64,000 nt of DNA from Rhizophagus clarus (GCA_015698045.1 BLAL01000295.1:124001-188000); one strand, 5' to 3'; counted from the first letter of the stretch, positions 33,101 through 46,768 are shown. Made by a program: numbers and translations. Notes: generated by a model not told the origin, from the letters alone.

Positions 33101-33282
33101 TTACATACGGCATAAAATATAAAATGTCACATGATATGACATACAACACATAATACGGCATACGTCATATAATACATCTATTACCTTATTACCCCATACG
33201 CATATGGCAAAACTGTCTAAAGGTAGCACACCACTTACGTCATGACGTAATGACGTATTAGGTAGAAATGTCTGCAACTCTA
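30135..33282 (+). mobile_element. hAT transposon, 3148 bp, complete ends
   Basis: The two ends are the perfect 19-bp inverted repeats TAGAGTTGCAGACATTTCT (30135-30153 and complement at 33264-33282). A perfect 8-bp duplication gttttcac flanks them (30127-30134 and 33283-33290). Sub-terminal regions at both ends are full of 'gacgtatgac' / 'gtcatacg' / 'catatgg' words on both strands, as expected for transposase binding. It encloses one transposase gene on the plus strand. All hallmarks fit the hAT superfamily. Confidence 0.95.
30399..32893 (+). pseudogene. hAT transposase, 750 codons, two in-frame TGA
   Basis: Four exons: 30399-31086, 31200-31714, 31776-32091, 32160-32893; the sum is an exact 751 codons with the stop. 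The N-terminus has a BED-type zinc finger (FSEIWEYYEK, ICFYCKTKW, AHLATEC). After intron 1 come LALDGWSTP and FVAIVTDNASNCRVA with CAAHAINLI, the usual catalytic-core context. The C-terminal dimerisation domain is present (PTQANCERNFSILNWI, RSYYMNN). Two TGA stops interrupt exon 3 (31857-31859 and 32028-32030), each after a TGT Cys codon; each is one transition from a sense codon. Otherwise no frameshift, so inactivation is recent. Upstream GTG-initiated extension to 30345 was not used because ATG 30399 is the first methionine. Confidence 0.9.
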
Positions 33283-33290
33283 GTTTTCAC

Positions 33291-34351
33291 ATGATGATGA
33301 TGAACTTAAATTAGACCTGTTTCCTTATGAATGAATGAGATCATGGACAAATCGGGATGTGCCTTATAGAGAAACGATAAAAAATATATTATTTATCATT
33401 AGGTTTTGATTTAAAAAAAAAGTAGAAATTAAAAAAATAGATTGAAGAATAAAAGTAATAAATATATTAATTATTATAAACTTGTAAGACTTTAAACTCC
33501 CATATTTACAGTATATAAACGTGGTTAATATGTTAAATAGTACCTAAAAGTTTTCGCTCCTTTCAAATAAATCATCTATTTTGTTGATTCCTTTTTAAAA
33601 TTCATAGATTCTAGCATTAGTTAAGGATACAGCTCGGGATCAAGATAATGAAATCTGACCTGCATTCTCTTGCTATTTTTCATCAATTGGGTAATGGTAC
33701 GAGTGATTCTGGACCGTGAAGATCCTTTAAAAACAGCGATCTTTGCGACAATTCAGGACTTGGTTAGAAAAACCTTTAATTTTTAAAGAAAGTACTATTT
33801 CTAAGTGCTATGCTGATATTGGGGTCCTGACTCTAGAATTAAATTTTTTGGATGTTCGCCACAATAAAAAGTGCCCTAGCTTAGTTGCATATTTCAATAA
33901 TTCTGCAACGTTTATAAAAGTTTGTACTAAATAGTTATTTGTCATTGGGAATAATGCAACTACTAATACTGATTTCAATATTGGATTAACATTGGATTTC
34001 TTATAAAATACTGGTTATTAAATCCATATATTTCTAATCGTCTGAAACTCTGAATGATAAGTTTCGGCTATGAGTAAGATTGTTGCGACAATAGTCAAAT
34101 CCATCGCAACTTTATTTCTTTATTATTTCGTTAATAAATGTTATTTCTGCGTGAGTACTCGAAGTACTCATTTTAAAATCATAGTAATCTTCTTTGTCTA
34201 AAACTTTTTTAAAAACAAAATTTCTTATCAATTTTATAAAACATCTAATCCAGATCAAGAAAATTATCCATAAATTTATGTTTATTTTAAATAAAATAAT
34301 TTTTTTCTATATAAATGTCATCTTTGTAAATATTGTAAGTTAACATATTTT
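33291..34351. other. Intergenic region
   Basis: No supported gene. A 63-codon frame at 33743-33934 shows no recognisable family. Confidence 0.5.
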
Positions 34352-35629
34352 TCATTTAGAAAGTAATAAACTAGCAGTTGAATAAGGTACATTACAAACC
34401 CAAGTATTTCTGTTCTTACCTTTACCAATTATAATTCCATTTTCACTTGTAGCACCAAAAATATTTTTATTATTATTCAACTTTAATAAAGATGTTGAAT
34501 CCATGGTGTCCTGATCTGATACTGTTAATATAATTTGTGTTTCATCTATCAATAAATAAATGAATTTAATAATATAATCGTATTTTAAGGATTTTTTAAA
34601 AGTTTATTTTACCGTGATCTTTTAATTTATTTTGTAAAAAGGTTGCGTCGAGTTCATTTTTTTTATAAAAAAACTGAAATAAATAAAAGATTTATTAATA
34701 ATTATTAATACTAAAAATAAATAAATATATATATATATATTATGATAGATTACCTTGATGAATTGACCTTCCGTAAGATCCGTTATAGTATCAACGGCTA
34801 AATTTCCTTTTACAGGATCTCCACTTGATATTTTATTGATTATTAAACTAGATTCCTAAAATTATAAAATATACTGTATAATCTAAATTCTTGTTTTATA
34901 TAATAGATAAATATTAAAATGAATAAATTACATCCAATTGGTTCTCTTTATCATCAGAATTATACAATCCAATATATAATTCAGTTTCTTTTGATGACAG
35001 AATTTTTTTATCGTCAACGAGTTGTAATTTATCAAGAAGTAATTTGGTTGGATTTGTTCCATCAAGTTTCAGAATTATATTTCCACGACAACTGAATGAA
35101 ATATAAAATACTTTAACTTGAATTACGATGAACAATGGAATGGGAGATTATGATAAAATACCTCGTAATTTTCAATGGATCTCCGATTGTACTTAATGAA
35201 GGATATTCAATTTGAAATTGATTTTTGAATGTATTTGTTGATTCGGCTGATAATGCTACTCCTATGGTACCTCTAGAAAATATATTATCATTATGAAATA
35301 AACTAAAAGGTTGACCTGTCAAGAAAGGAGTTGATGTCCTAATTTATTATATTAAAATTTATTAGTTTTGTAGTTTTGTGAAAAATATTATGTCAATTTA
35401 AAAATTTAAATTTATTTACCCAATAATTCCAATCTAAATTAACAAATATTGTTAGTAAAATAATAAAAAACTAATAAGAAAAAAAGTTTAGAAAATACAA
35501 ACCTTTTTACTTGTAGGAAAATGATAATCTAAACTTTCTATGAATTGGTATGGCTCGGAATCAGAAACCAGGAAAATCAAATCCGGGCTAAATAATATAA
35601 ATTTATTTAATGAAAATTTAATTAATTAT

Positions 35630-35663
<34 letters not shown>

Positions 35664-36259
35664 CAGAGAGAAAAAAAAAGTTACTTTATATTCTTATTTT
35701 TTAAAATTTTCAATTCTTCAGGTAAATCGAATTCATTAGGAACACTTGAAATAGATTTAAATTTATTAATATCAAATAAATTAGATAATTCATCATCATT
35801 TTTAATATCATCAAGACTTTTCCATCTACCAACGGAATTTGACTTAAACTGATGACTTTGTCCTTTAATATTTGTACAAAATCCACTAAAATTTTTCCAA
35901 TTTCCCAATAATAAAGAGATACCGTGACCATCATTATTATTGGTATTATTATTATTATAAATTTTATCAACTACGCATCCTCCCAAAAATTTTGGTTTAA
36001 ATTTTGAATAAAGATATTGAGGAATAATTTCAATATCTTTCAATTCATAAGTTCTTGATACGAATACTAAACAAACGTCACATTCTTTAGGTGAAGATTC
36101 GATAAGAGTATCAATTGCTTCTTTAATTGAAATGTGACTTGCGCTTAAAGTTGTTAATAATTTTTTAGAATCATTTAATAAATTAAATGGTTTGTTTTTG
36201 AAATTTGATAATAAAGATGATGATCTATTTAAATTACGAATTAAATTTAATAAAGTCAT
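34352..36259 (-). CDS. FIST-domain protein (FBXO22-like), eight exons
   Basis: Exons on the minus strand: 36259-35685, 35587-35503, 35433-35420, 35338-35162, 35091-34932, 34855-34754, 34673-34613, 34545-34352. All have GT-AG borders and together give 455 residues. The N-terminal FIST_N part has ECDVCLVFVSRTYEL, IIPQYLYSKFKPKFLGGCVV and a later NPDLIFLVSDSEPYQFIESL, IGIIGTSTPF. The C-terminal FIST_C part has INKISSGDPVKGNLAV, TQIILTVSDQD and IFGATSENGIIIGKGK. FIST domains are sensory/ligand-binding modules; in FBXO22 they follow an F-box, which I do not see here. An Asn-rich insert (NNNNTNNND) lies in exon 1. Exon 3 is only 14 nt. Poly-A/T tracts lie just upstream (36265-36325). Cellular role unknown. 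Confidence 0.85.
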
Positions 36260-37750
36260 TGGTAAAAAAAAAAAAATTTCAGTGAAGAGGATAATCGTAA
36301 AAAAAAAAAAAAAATTTTTTTTTTGATCAACATTTTGTAATGTTTCTCGCCGATCACCGCTTATACTGGAGTTCTAACAAGTTTGATTTCGTATTAGGTA
36401 AATTAATTTAATGGTTTATACGTGGGGACAAGTTTATTATCGCTCCGGAGAACCATTTTTTTTAAAGATATTTGTATGTTAAGTAATAAAACATTACTTG
36501 GGTTTAAATAGATTGCAAACTACTTAATTTCTACAATAATAGGCTGGAATGACTACCAATAATCAATGTACTGTGGCTACTAGTTAGGAAAATTGACTCA
36601 ATAGACTCTATTCCAAACATTTATTAGTATTTATTAAACATTATGATATCGCGCTTTCGCGCAATAATCAAAGAAAAAAATAATCAGTTTTCACATCTTT
36701 ATAAAATAACATAATATTAATTGTTGATAAATTTGTATATCAACTCCATTCCGTGCGATTTATAACCGTTTTTGTAAGATTACTTCAGTTTATTAAATAA
36801 TTTTGTGAAATTGAAAATAATATTTGCTGCATTGATTGCAAGTAAATGGTTTAAATAAAATAGATAATTTGGATTCAAAAACAAAAATTTTATGATGACT
36901 TCTAGTTGATATACAGTATGTGGATGCAATTATTATTACGTGAGTTCTTATATAAATAATCAGGGAATATTTTGTTAGTCCCATTAATTCTTTAAATTGT
37001 CCTATTAATTCTTAAATCGTTCTTAGATCGTTCTTAAATCATTCTTAGTTAAAGAAAATTATTTTTTTTTTTCTTATAATACCACATATTGATGATTTAA
37101 GTGTTATGACATAATGTTTTTTGATTGAAGTTTAGCTCATGCGATTATCGGAAGAAAATTTTTCATCTATAACTTATGTAAATGCCACAAATATTTGTTG
37201 ATTGTATTGATTGTACTTCGGCTTCGCCCAATTATGCTTCGCCCAATTATGCTTCGCCATCAAACTTTGCCATCAAGCTTCGCCATCAAGTTTGTAAAAA
37301 AAAACACACTTGAGGCGCAGGGTAATAATAAAAGGGGATTGTAATCAGCCCAAATTTGAATTTTTTTTTTTGCAACTTTTTTTATTCTTTCTTTGCTTAA
37401 TTTTTTTTTACAAATATCTCATGAAAAATAAATTTTTTCTTTTATTCCTGTAATTCCAGTGGGCATTTATAAGCATAAAATAACCAATAACCAATAGACA
37501 AATATAAACGCAAACCAACAAATTAATAGTTCAAAATAATTAAAGAGAACAATTGGAGCACAAAGTTATGCGGACTTTCACTCAATTTATTAAGACATTA
37601 TTATATATAATCAATACTCAGATGAAATAAATGACAAAATGCTATTTAATATTTCTTTACTTTTAAAAGCTTTATCTGAAAAATAATTTCAAGTTTAAAA
37701 TCTTTAAGCCATAGTGATTTTAATCTAGAAGAAAACTCTTTCCGGAACAT
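36260..37750. other. Intergenic region with short tandem repeat at 37217-37295
   Basis: No gene. 36260-36325 contains A and T tracts upstream of the FIST gene. At 36650-36664 a small gcgc-tttc-gcgc hairpin is seen. At 37217-37295, units 'cttcgcccaattatg' and 'cttcgccatcaag' of 13-15 bases repeat about six times. Confidence 0.55.
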
Positions 37751-38040
37751 AGTTAATAGAAAAACTCTTTCTGGAAAGTAACATAGCTAATTTAATACAA
37801 GAGAAAGATTCTTTCCGGAAATTGAGAAAAACTCCTTATGAAAATTTGCATGAAAAACTCTTCCCGGAAATTTTCGAAAATACGGACAAATTTATATACA
37901 TGTTCTTAGCTCAACATGACAATAAATTAACAGAAATTCGTATAGCCAATATTAACCAATCATTACGTGATATTATTAATAGCAATAATAATAGTTTTAC
38001 TATTCAAAGAGTATATCTATTTCGCTTTATTTACTAAAGA
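37735..38040 (+). repeat. 'gaaaaactctttccgga' repeats with an open frame
   Basis: The motif ctctttccggaa recurs at about 37735, 37763, 37811 and 37858, spaced 28-50 bases. The last copies lie in a 71-codon frame (37822-38037) that I do not recognise. Possibly a fragment of an old gene. Confidence 0.35.
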
Positions 38041-38468
38041 AATCACTGGGAACAATGTATTATCCTGGAAATTTATATCTGTGAAGATATACTTCATTTT
38101 TAAATTCGGAATCTCTGCGGACTTCTCATTAAATTATTAGACTTGTCATCCATTCTCACTTATTTGATAAATCACCACCTTTTTGGGAAGAACAAACAAG
38201 AGAAAAAGATATCAATTGAAAAAAATGATGCTACGAATCATACAACGAATCCGTAATTTGATAGATGAGTGCCACCACCAGCTGGCCCAATGGCTATGTC
38301 AAAATTATGGACATCAGTAAAGCATATGCCAAATTAAAATAGAATAAATTAACTAAAACACCCACACTTAGTATTAACTACAAATAAATATTTTATACAA
38401 CAGAATCCAGAGATTACTAATTATAATGAAAATAGTTGAAATCGGATCTAAAACAGATTCAGTAGGCG

Positions 38469-38723
38469 GTGTGGTTTTCGGTGAAACATTTTCAAGAAAT
38501 TTTGGGAATGGCCTCTGATGTATCCAATCCCAATATTTGGGAAACTGTCACATCAAGGTGGCAGTCTGCATATATGATTCATGCGCTTGGGAAATATTAT
38601 CCTAACGTCAATACGGGCAGTGTAAACATGGATAGCGTTGACATAAACACGAGCAACATAGACGCAAACACGAGAAGCGTAGACACGGGATGCTTTGGTA
38701 GACCGACCAGCCAAAGAAATTAA
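38469..38723 (+). pseudogene. Unrecognised gene fragment, 84 codons
   Basis: The open frame reads as a helical segment (SVKHFQEILGMASDV, IWETVTSRWQSAYMIHAL) followed by an in-frame short repeat in which SVD/NID/SVN and NT(G/R)S alternate, ending CFGRPTSQRN. The base composition is richer in G and C than the surroundings, so it may be a real exon remnant. No start or splice context supports a complete gene. Confidence 0.3.
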
Positions 38724-39082
38724 GAAATAGCTAAAAGTGTTTACAGGCCCTTTATCCTTCTCATGCATGTGGAATTTCAATTCCAATAATTTTACAGTTC
38801 TAATTTATATATAAAAAAAAAGATTAAATTGTTAGATAATCTTTTACTAGTGCTTGAGGAGTTCATTACTTGGCTAAAGTTACCTCCTTTCACCAGAGTT
38901 GTCAACCCAATTTTCAATTCACGCTACATCCGGAGATTATGTAAAATCACTGCATTTAAATTTCTTTAATATAATGACTTCTCTGGAAATTATCAAGAAC
39001 CAAAAATCTTCTAGTAGTACTAGTTTTCTAACAAGTAATTTAAATAAAAAATTATAAAATCTAAGCAAAACGAGCCAAAAAT

Positions 39083-39223
39083 ATGCAAATTTGCAACAAC
39101 AATAACAAGTGTTATGGAGAAACAAACGCTTGCAAAGATTGTCTCTGCATAACATGCAAAACAAACTTTAAACTGGGAGAATTATTAACTTGCCAATTTT
39201 GTTTAGAAAAATACAAATTCTGA
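39083..39223 (+). CDS. 46-residue cysteine-rich ORF
   Basis: A short frame from ATG 39083. Cysteines at 4, 10, 17, 20, 22, 25, 37 and 40 (CKDCLCITC, then LLTCQFCLEK) suggest a zinc-ribbon-like knuckle. It may be the N-terminal exon of a lost gene or transposon-encoded. No homologue recognised. Confidence 0.3.
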   Translation: MQICNNNNKCYGETNACKDCLCITCKTNFKLGELLTCQFCLEKYKF

Positions 39224-39619
39224 ACGATCCACAAAAGTAACATTGCCCTATATTGCTTTAATGGACATTAGCTTATTAACCGTGCATACAAATTAAGATT
39301 ACACTGCACCAATAATGGAAATTGCCATTACTGAAATCAAATATATAATATGCACAATTGAAAAATAATGCTTTATAGATAAACTGATAATTTATTTAAA
39401 AGATAAAAATTCGGGTTGCAAAGATCAAAATTTCCATTTTAGAATCTTTATTAATACAACACGCCTATCAGAATCCATAGATTTTCTTAATTCAGCAAAG
39501 CTCACATTCCTAAATATCCATCTGATAAGGCAACCTATTAATTACAGAAATGGAATTAACATATTACATAAAAAGCAACCATGAAAATATATAGTTATAT
39601 TATCTCAGCTTACTGTAAT

Positions 39620-42420
39620 ATTTTACACATTTTTTTTAACCAATGGTCAGTGGATGTCCAAAATTTTTTCAGCAATTATCTCAAACCATTAGTAGAGTCA
39701 CTTTGAATAGACTCTTAGACTTAATATTGTTTTTAATTGGCTCATATGATTATGGGCAATTGTGATTTATAAAATAAAACAATTGTAAATAATATTGAAA
39801 GAGAGATTATTTTATTTTAATGTTCCATTTTTTTTCAAAAAAAATTCATAATGAGCAACAATTGGGACGAACATGAAATTAGAACCTTAATTAGGAGTAC
39901 AAATAATAATTGGGGTGATATGTTATAACTCGGGTTGCTACTATTTCTACTTGAAAAAAACTAAAAGCACTCGTACTACTTGTAGCAAGTTACATTGATA
40001 TTTGATTCAATTTCAAATATTCAAAGAAGATTTTTAAATGAAATGCTGAAACATCTGGAATCAATTTTATTAATGGATGTTTATGATAACCCAATAATAT
40101 CTTGTCAGTGTAAAGAGAAACTCAGGTTCACTCATACCAAAACCCAAGGAATGGAAGCGTAACTTGAATAAGACCCGACCTATTACCTTACTTTAATTAC
40201 CTGAAAATTGTGAAATCTGATATATTAATGAAAGAGATACATACAGAATCTCTAGCGAACTGGTATATCAGTTATTCTGACTCTTGACATTTTAGGACTA
40301 AATGATGAGCAATGATTGTCAGCACTACTACGAATAATCCAACAGCCTGGAGCAAAAAAAGACTAGAGATTTGAGTTATCTTAGAGATCTGAAGAGCACC
40401 GTCGGAGCATCATTGATAGGTTCCCCAAAGACCAAACTAAAGTTATTGAGTATACGACAAGTATAAAACCAAAATTAAGGTATACTGTTTTTGCGAAAAG
40501 TGCAATGGCAAATCAGTAGATCCAAAAAGTTATGCCAAAATCGGGAGTAGCTACAAAATTAGTGATTGAAATGAGGAAGGATACGCACAAATAATTAGAA
40601 GATATTATAACTAGTCATAGAATACAAATGCCAAGAAGTTGAATGGATTGAAAAAATGGTGATAAATAAATTCTTTTTCTCTATATACCTGCATTCTAAT
40701 TTACATAAGTTCGAAAAATACAGCAAAATGAAAATTTTAATTTGAAATGAACATAATTATGAGAAGCACTATTATATCAGCTACAATTTTCATTGCAAAA
40801 GTATATAGAATAAATAATAGAAAGCAATTTTATGATCTTTAGCATCTTTGCAAAAAAAAAAAGTTAAATATCTTTTTATCAGTTTTATCAATTAGCCTAT
40901 TAATTTCTGTAGAAAAGATTATTAAATTCAAGAAAGCAATATCAGATATACAAACTTCAGGAATACTTTTATTTGATTTTCAAAAAAAATTGTATTTTAT
41001 ATGTGGATAAGTCATTATAATACTGAACATAATTTAAATAAGTTAAAATTTTCTTTTATTTAATTATTTAATATAATTTTAAAAAATACTTTTCTTCGGT
41101 TCTAACTTTTGCCCATATTTTTACAAATTATGAAACTATAATTGCATATTTGGGAATGTTTCATACTTCATTTGATCTTATAATTCAATCAAAATTTAGA
41201 ATTGCACAGTACTCAAATTAAATATCAAAAAGAAGTGGACATTATGGATTTTTTTATTAAAATATTATATTGAAACTACATAATGGATTAAAGGCACAAA
41301 AAAAAAATACCATAGATCAGTAGCAATTATATGAGTATCAATATATAGAACAAACCAAAAAATTACAAGCACAATTGCCATAACCTCATTTTTTTTTTCT
41401 TTTTTATGTCGATACCTTTTTTTTTGCTCAAGAGAATTAAAAGGTATAAACAATTGTAAAAGAGGTTATGGTTTTCTGAAATAAAAATGCATAATCGAAA
41501 AACACTAACTAATATTATAAATCAATACAAAATTTAATACTAAATCGATTGTTACCAAAAATTCAAATCAGATCGAACAACCTTTATTATTTTATTGGAA
41601 TTACAAATAATTATGAAATATAACGAAAAACTGCAAAATAAAGAGATTACTTATGGTTTTGCAGCTGTTTTTTTATGTTAATATGTCCATATTGTACAAT
41701 ACTTCCTTACATAGATTCAGTAGAAACTTAGAAGATAGTTCAATAGTAACATCTGATTGATTTAAGTAGATAGATTATATAATATATTATTAACAACTAT
41801 GATAGAGAATACAATGTGAAATTATTTCAATTAAAAGAGAATATGGAGAAGTTAGAAGAGAAAATATCAGAATTTAATGATAAAATGGGGAGGAGATAAT
41901 AGATAGATTGCAAGAGATAAAGGATTAGTAGTTAAAGATTGTGCAAAATATTACACAGCATCCAATATCAATGAATAAGTATGCATATGTTGGCAATGAG
42001 CAATGAATTCTCTAATACGTTTACATAACCATTATAAGCAATAATATACAGAAATAATAAAAAACAATAAAGTATGTATGAAGAATTAAAGATATATGAT
42101 GGTGAAATTTTAAAATTATAAAGAGCAACTACACAAATCGTATCATGGGATATGGTAATTGCAAAAAGATGGTAAAATAGAAAACCATAATAAATGTTAA
42201 TATATGAAGTTTAAAAGAGATCCAACAATTGTGCAGGACTTCTCAGAAAATCTTCTTACCATCCTTTACAACACCTACATCATATGATCAAAATTGCTAA
42301 ACTCCAGAAGAAATAATTATGGATAGGAATACAAGACCTATCCAAAGCATACGATCGTATCAACATATCACTACTTCGCTTAAGATGTAAAATTCTTTAT
42401 TTAAAATGCAATTATTAATA
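39620..42420 (+). pseudogene. Decayed non-LTR (LINE) retrotransposon
   Basis: At 42332-42379 the frame reads QDLSKAYDRINISLLR, the motif A region of LINE reverse transcriptases (F/x-x-D-L-S-K-A-Y-D-R). It is preceded by KLQKK, a stop, then LWIGI, as in intact copies of this type. A possible 5' start is at 39851, where an ATG opens MSNNWDEHEIRTLIRS and stops after 25 codons. Stops and frameshifts fill the interval. No poly-A tail or target duplication was identified, so limits are approximate. Confidence 0.5.
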
Positions 42421-45400
42421 TGAGATTAATTATCTATAAAAAATATATGAGATGATACAATCAACCAGCTGATCTTTTGATTATCTTTTATATTTATTTT
42501 CTATCATGACTCGCGTAGACAATTCCATTTCCAAAAGAATTACCAGGAGTTCTTCAAGAAAAACTGAGACAATACAAGAACAGTAATTCGTGTAGTATAA
42601 TTTAAAAATTCATATTCCATTTATTGGTATTACAGTATTTAATTAAGGGTTGCAGATATAATAATTATGACAATATTATTTTGAAAATTATAATTAACTC
42701 AAATTCTTATGGTTAAAGAAAAATGTCTGCAATTAGATTGCTTAATAAAATGCCAAAAGCAATCTTCACGGATTCATTTTCATAAAAAATGAAGAAGTGA
42801 CTTGTTTAAAATATTGGAAATTATTAGGAAACTTCAAATTAAATAAAAATATAATTGTATGATTCAAGAAAAATATAACATTCTACTATTGTTAATAATA
42901 ATTATTAGTGAGACTTATAAATCTATAATACTTTTATTAAAGATTTTTGATAAGTTAAATATAATTGGTTTAAATTTAATGTATAAGATTAGAATAAATA
43001 TAATTAATTGATTATAATGGATGTATCAATGCCAATAATATCTTATTTTACTACATTTTTTTATTTCTCATATTCAAAGTTGGTAGAATTAAGGATATAG
43101 AACATGCAGATATTATAATGCATATGAGCAGCAGGTATAGAAAATACTCTAAGAATGATTAAAAACAGTATGTATAATTTGACAGAAATAATTTTGGAAA
43201 GTAATATATAACTCAACAACCTTTCAAAAAATGCATTATTTTATATACGTATACTCTTGTTTTCATCATCCAATATTGAATTCAAGCAGTTAATATCCCA
43301 ATCTATATATAAAATAGAAGAAAACAATATTCAGACAAAAACAAAAAGTATTTACAGATAAAATATTTTTATAATATAAATGAAGTATCTTCAAAAACAA
43401 ATTCAAATATCAGTGTATTATAAAAGTTCGGGATACTAAAAGTATTAAAGTAAATTATGGGATGGAGAGGATGGAACAAAGCACCTGCTTCTCTAGCAAA
43501 TTAGTCATAGTTTATTAATACTTAATAATAACTCAAAAGAATTAACTTACTATGTAATTAATTGAGAGGCATAGCTATTATAAAGCAGGTTCAAGTTTCC
43601 TTTAATTTATGTGATATTAAAAGTTTTTATATTTATTATTTAATTTAATATTAGCATCAAATACTTAATAATTATATTATTTTGGTAGTTTAATTGATTT
43701 AACTATACTTAGGATTCTAGTGATGGTTTACATGAATGATACAATAACACCATATCTCTTTAAAAGGGTAAAGACTGATAAGGATTTCTATAAAGGAGTT
43801 ATCAGTTTAAGCCATTTAATTGAAATTCTAGTCAAAAGATTCTTTATCAAACTGTTAAACAATACTGTTTAAGTTAAACTATAAGGACTTTACTATAGAA
43901 TTCTGTAATTTTTTTATGCAACTTAAAAAACTCTATTCTACCACTTTTCCAGTTGCTAGTAAAAGTAATTATAAGAGATGAGAGATCTGTATCTTATTAT
44001 ATTGATAATAATCTTAACATTAGAAATTTAATCATTATAACATATTTATTTAATCAATTTTACATCTGTATTATACTTGTTAATATTACAAATATGGATT
44101 CAAATCATTTTGTCTGAGTATTAGTATATATGCTTAAAGTATTATTTTTATATGCATGAATAGGTAGGCCTTGCATATTCTGAACATTATAATTCAAGTT
44201 TGGTAAATTATATGAATAGTAATTACAAATTTTTCTGAAAAAGATTATTTTACAATATTATTATCAAAATGCATTATATAATGACATGGTAATTAAATAT
44301 AAATAAACAGTAAAATTAAAAATAAAAGCTTTATGGAAACTTGTTAAGAATTTAAAAAATAGTATTTAATTTAGAAAATCCTTAATCATAAAAAGTATTT
44401 AGGAATATATTATATCATAATAATAGATAGTAATGAATAATTTAATTGAATTTTATATCATGAATACTAAGAACACATCATGCAATATTTATTAGAATTA
44501 AAAAATGAATTTTTTAAATTTTATGATGAGATTATAAGTTTTTCAGGTTTATTAACTTATCAAGTATAATATTTTCAGCATTTTTTTAGCATCCTCATAT
44601 GATATTAATTATCAAATTTTATGCTAAAAATTTTGAAATTTTATTTATTATTCTCAAAAATTCTGATAACATTCTATTTTTAATGAACTTAATAGAAGAA
44701 TTGTAAATTATTAGTATGCAATTTACCTATAGGCATTAATGCATATGTAATTAAAAATATTTCTTTTCTAGGCGTTACATTTAGAGTTGTAGACCATTAT
44801 TAATAGAAAAGGAATATAGCGAAAATGCTTATGTTATTCATGCTGTATCAAAGTAGTATTTTGCCTTCTTTATCCAAAGGAAAGAAAAAAAATTCTAATA
44901 CAATCTTATTTCAATTGGAAACAATAAATATATAAATTATAGAATTGTAAAAAGGTGATATAATCTTTTCTATATGAAGCTTTTATTTAACTTAGATGAA
45001 TTAATTAGTTTAATGAACAATATATCAATAAGACTATTGAAATTTAAGCCATTCAACTACAAAAAGTAATATCAGAAGAAAAATTCATTTCTCAGTATAA
45101 AATTATAAATAGGCATAAAATAATATTCTTTTTTTTATTATATATTTATATATTTTGTTATTAGCTTTTTCAGCATCACATACAAATATGATATGCTATT
45201 GAGATTTACTAATTTAAAAGAACTTAATAAGTAAAAATATATTAGAAATTGAAAGGCTAAGTCCTGAAATAGATAATGCAATTTCTATCCATCTATTTTT
45301 TGAGAATTTATATAAAAGTGATCATAAAATAAGTAAAGATTTTAAATCAAGCTACAAAATTGATGATTTAGATAGCTACAATAATAATTTGTTTGGATTA

Positions 45401-46768
45401 GTATTAGATATAATAATTGACAAAAATACTTTGTAAATATTATTAATACAATATGAATCAAGTTCCTTATAAGTCAATTTCTCAATCAACTGCCATTGTA
45501 AATATCAAAGTATTACTGAAAAATATTGGAAAGTCAGCAATATTTGTTAGAAGAAATTCTAGTTTACTTTTTTTTTTATGACTTTTCTTAAGTATTAATT
45601 CCTTTTATATATGAATAATATAGATTTAATTGCAAAAAAATATGTTATTCTAATAGATTTTACAATAGCAAAAACTTCTATAATACGAACCAAATCATAT
45701 TTCAATTTTTTCAAATCATATTAAGCATTTACAAAAGTTTTTTTAGATTGTAGCAGCATTCAACCTATCTTGTGTATCTATTTTGTATCCTCTTGTTGTT
45801 AAAGTTATGATCATTATAAGTATTTAGTCTCCTTATTATATTTTTTCACCAAATTTTATCCAATATGAAAAAACACAAGCCTCATAAGTCTCGAGTTTTG
45901 AAGGCAAAATCTTTATATCATTTTAAGATGAAAATTTTAAAGAAATAATATAACTATTTGATAGGAAACAAATTTTTTAAATTTATTATGTATAAATACA
46001 AAGACATATTAATACCAAAACAAAATAATTCAGATCTAACTATCAAGCCAACTGGCAATTACACAAACATTGTTAAAGTAAATTTATTAATTTCTTATAT
46101 TAAAATTTGGACTATTTAGTAACTACTTAATCATTCATAGAAAAACACAACAGAAAAATAATATCCATTTTAAATTTAGGATTACAATATATTAGTAGTA
46201 GATTAACAAAAGTCACAATTTTTACTTAGTGCTATAAATATTGTGAAATTAAACCAAGAAAAATAAAAGATGATTCCAATATTATTTACAAATGTGAACA
46301 GAATTAATTAATTAATTATACTAAAAAAATAATAGTGTTCTAGCTGTAGTAATAATGCTATTAATTCATAAAAGCTATATATATATAATTTCCAATATTT
46401 TATCCTTTCAATGCTGATATTGTAAAGTATGATACATGATCTTTTTTAATATATACATAAGTTTTGTAAGCAACAATGAAGATAATAATGATTCATCAGT
46501 AAAGGTTAAAATACTTCCGAATGGTATCAGTGTTTTGCTATATTATTATATAAGTCATTTCAATTTCACAAAAATTTAATTTTTTAAAAAAATATTACAG
46601 TATGTAAAAAATTTTAATTATGGATTTAATGCCAACAAACATTTAGGAAGACACATTCGTAGTTTACCAAACAAAAATATTTTATTTTTAGACCAAATTA
46701 TTCACCCAGATTTTTGCATACACATTAACTTTTATTGCATTGAAATTTGTATAAATTGGAACATTTTT
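42421..46768. other. AT-rich relic region
   Basis: More than 4 kb without a supported gene. A roughly 68-codon open stretch at 45231-45436 (SPEIDNAISIHLFFENLYKS) is coding-like but unrecognised. The very high A+T and many stops suggest ancient decayed transposon or gene sequence. Confidence 0.4.

Noticed and set aside
37202..37295. CRISPR-like repeat 'cttcgcccaattatg'
   Set aside because: Units are contiguous without unique spacers; a simple tandem repeat.
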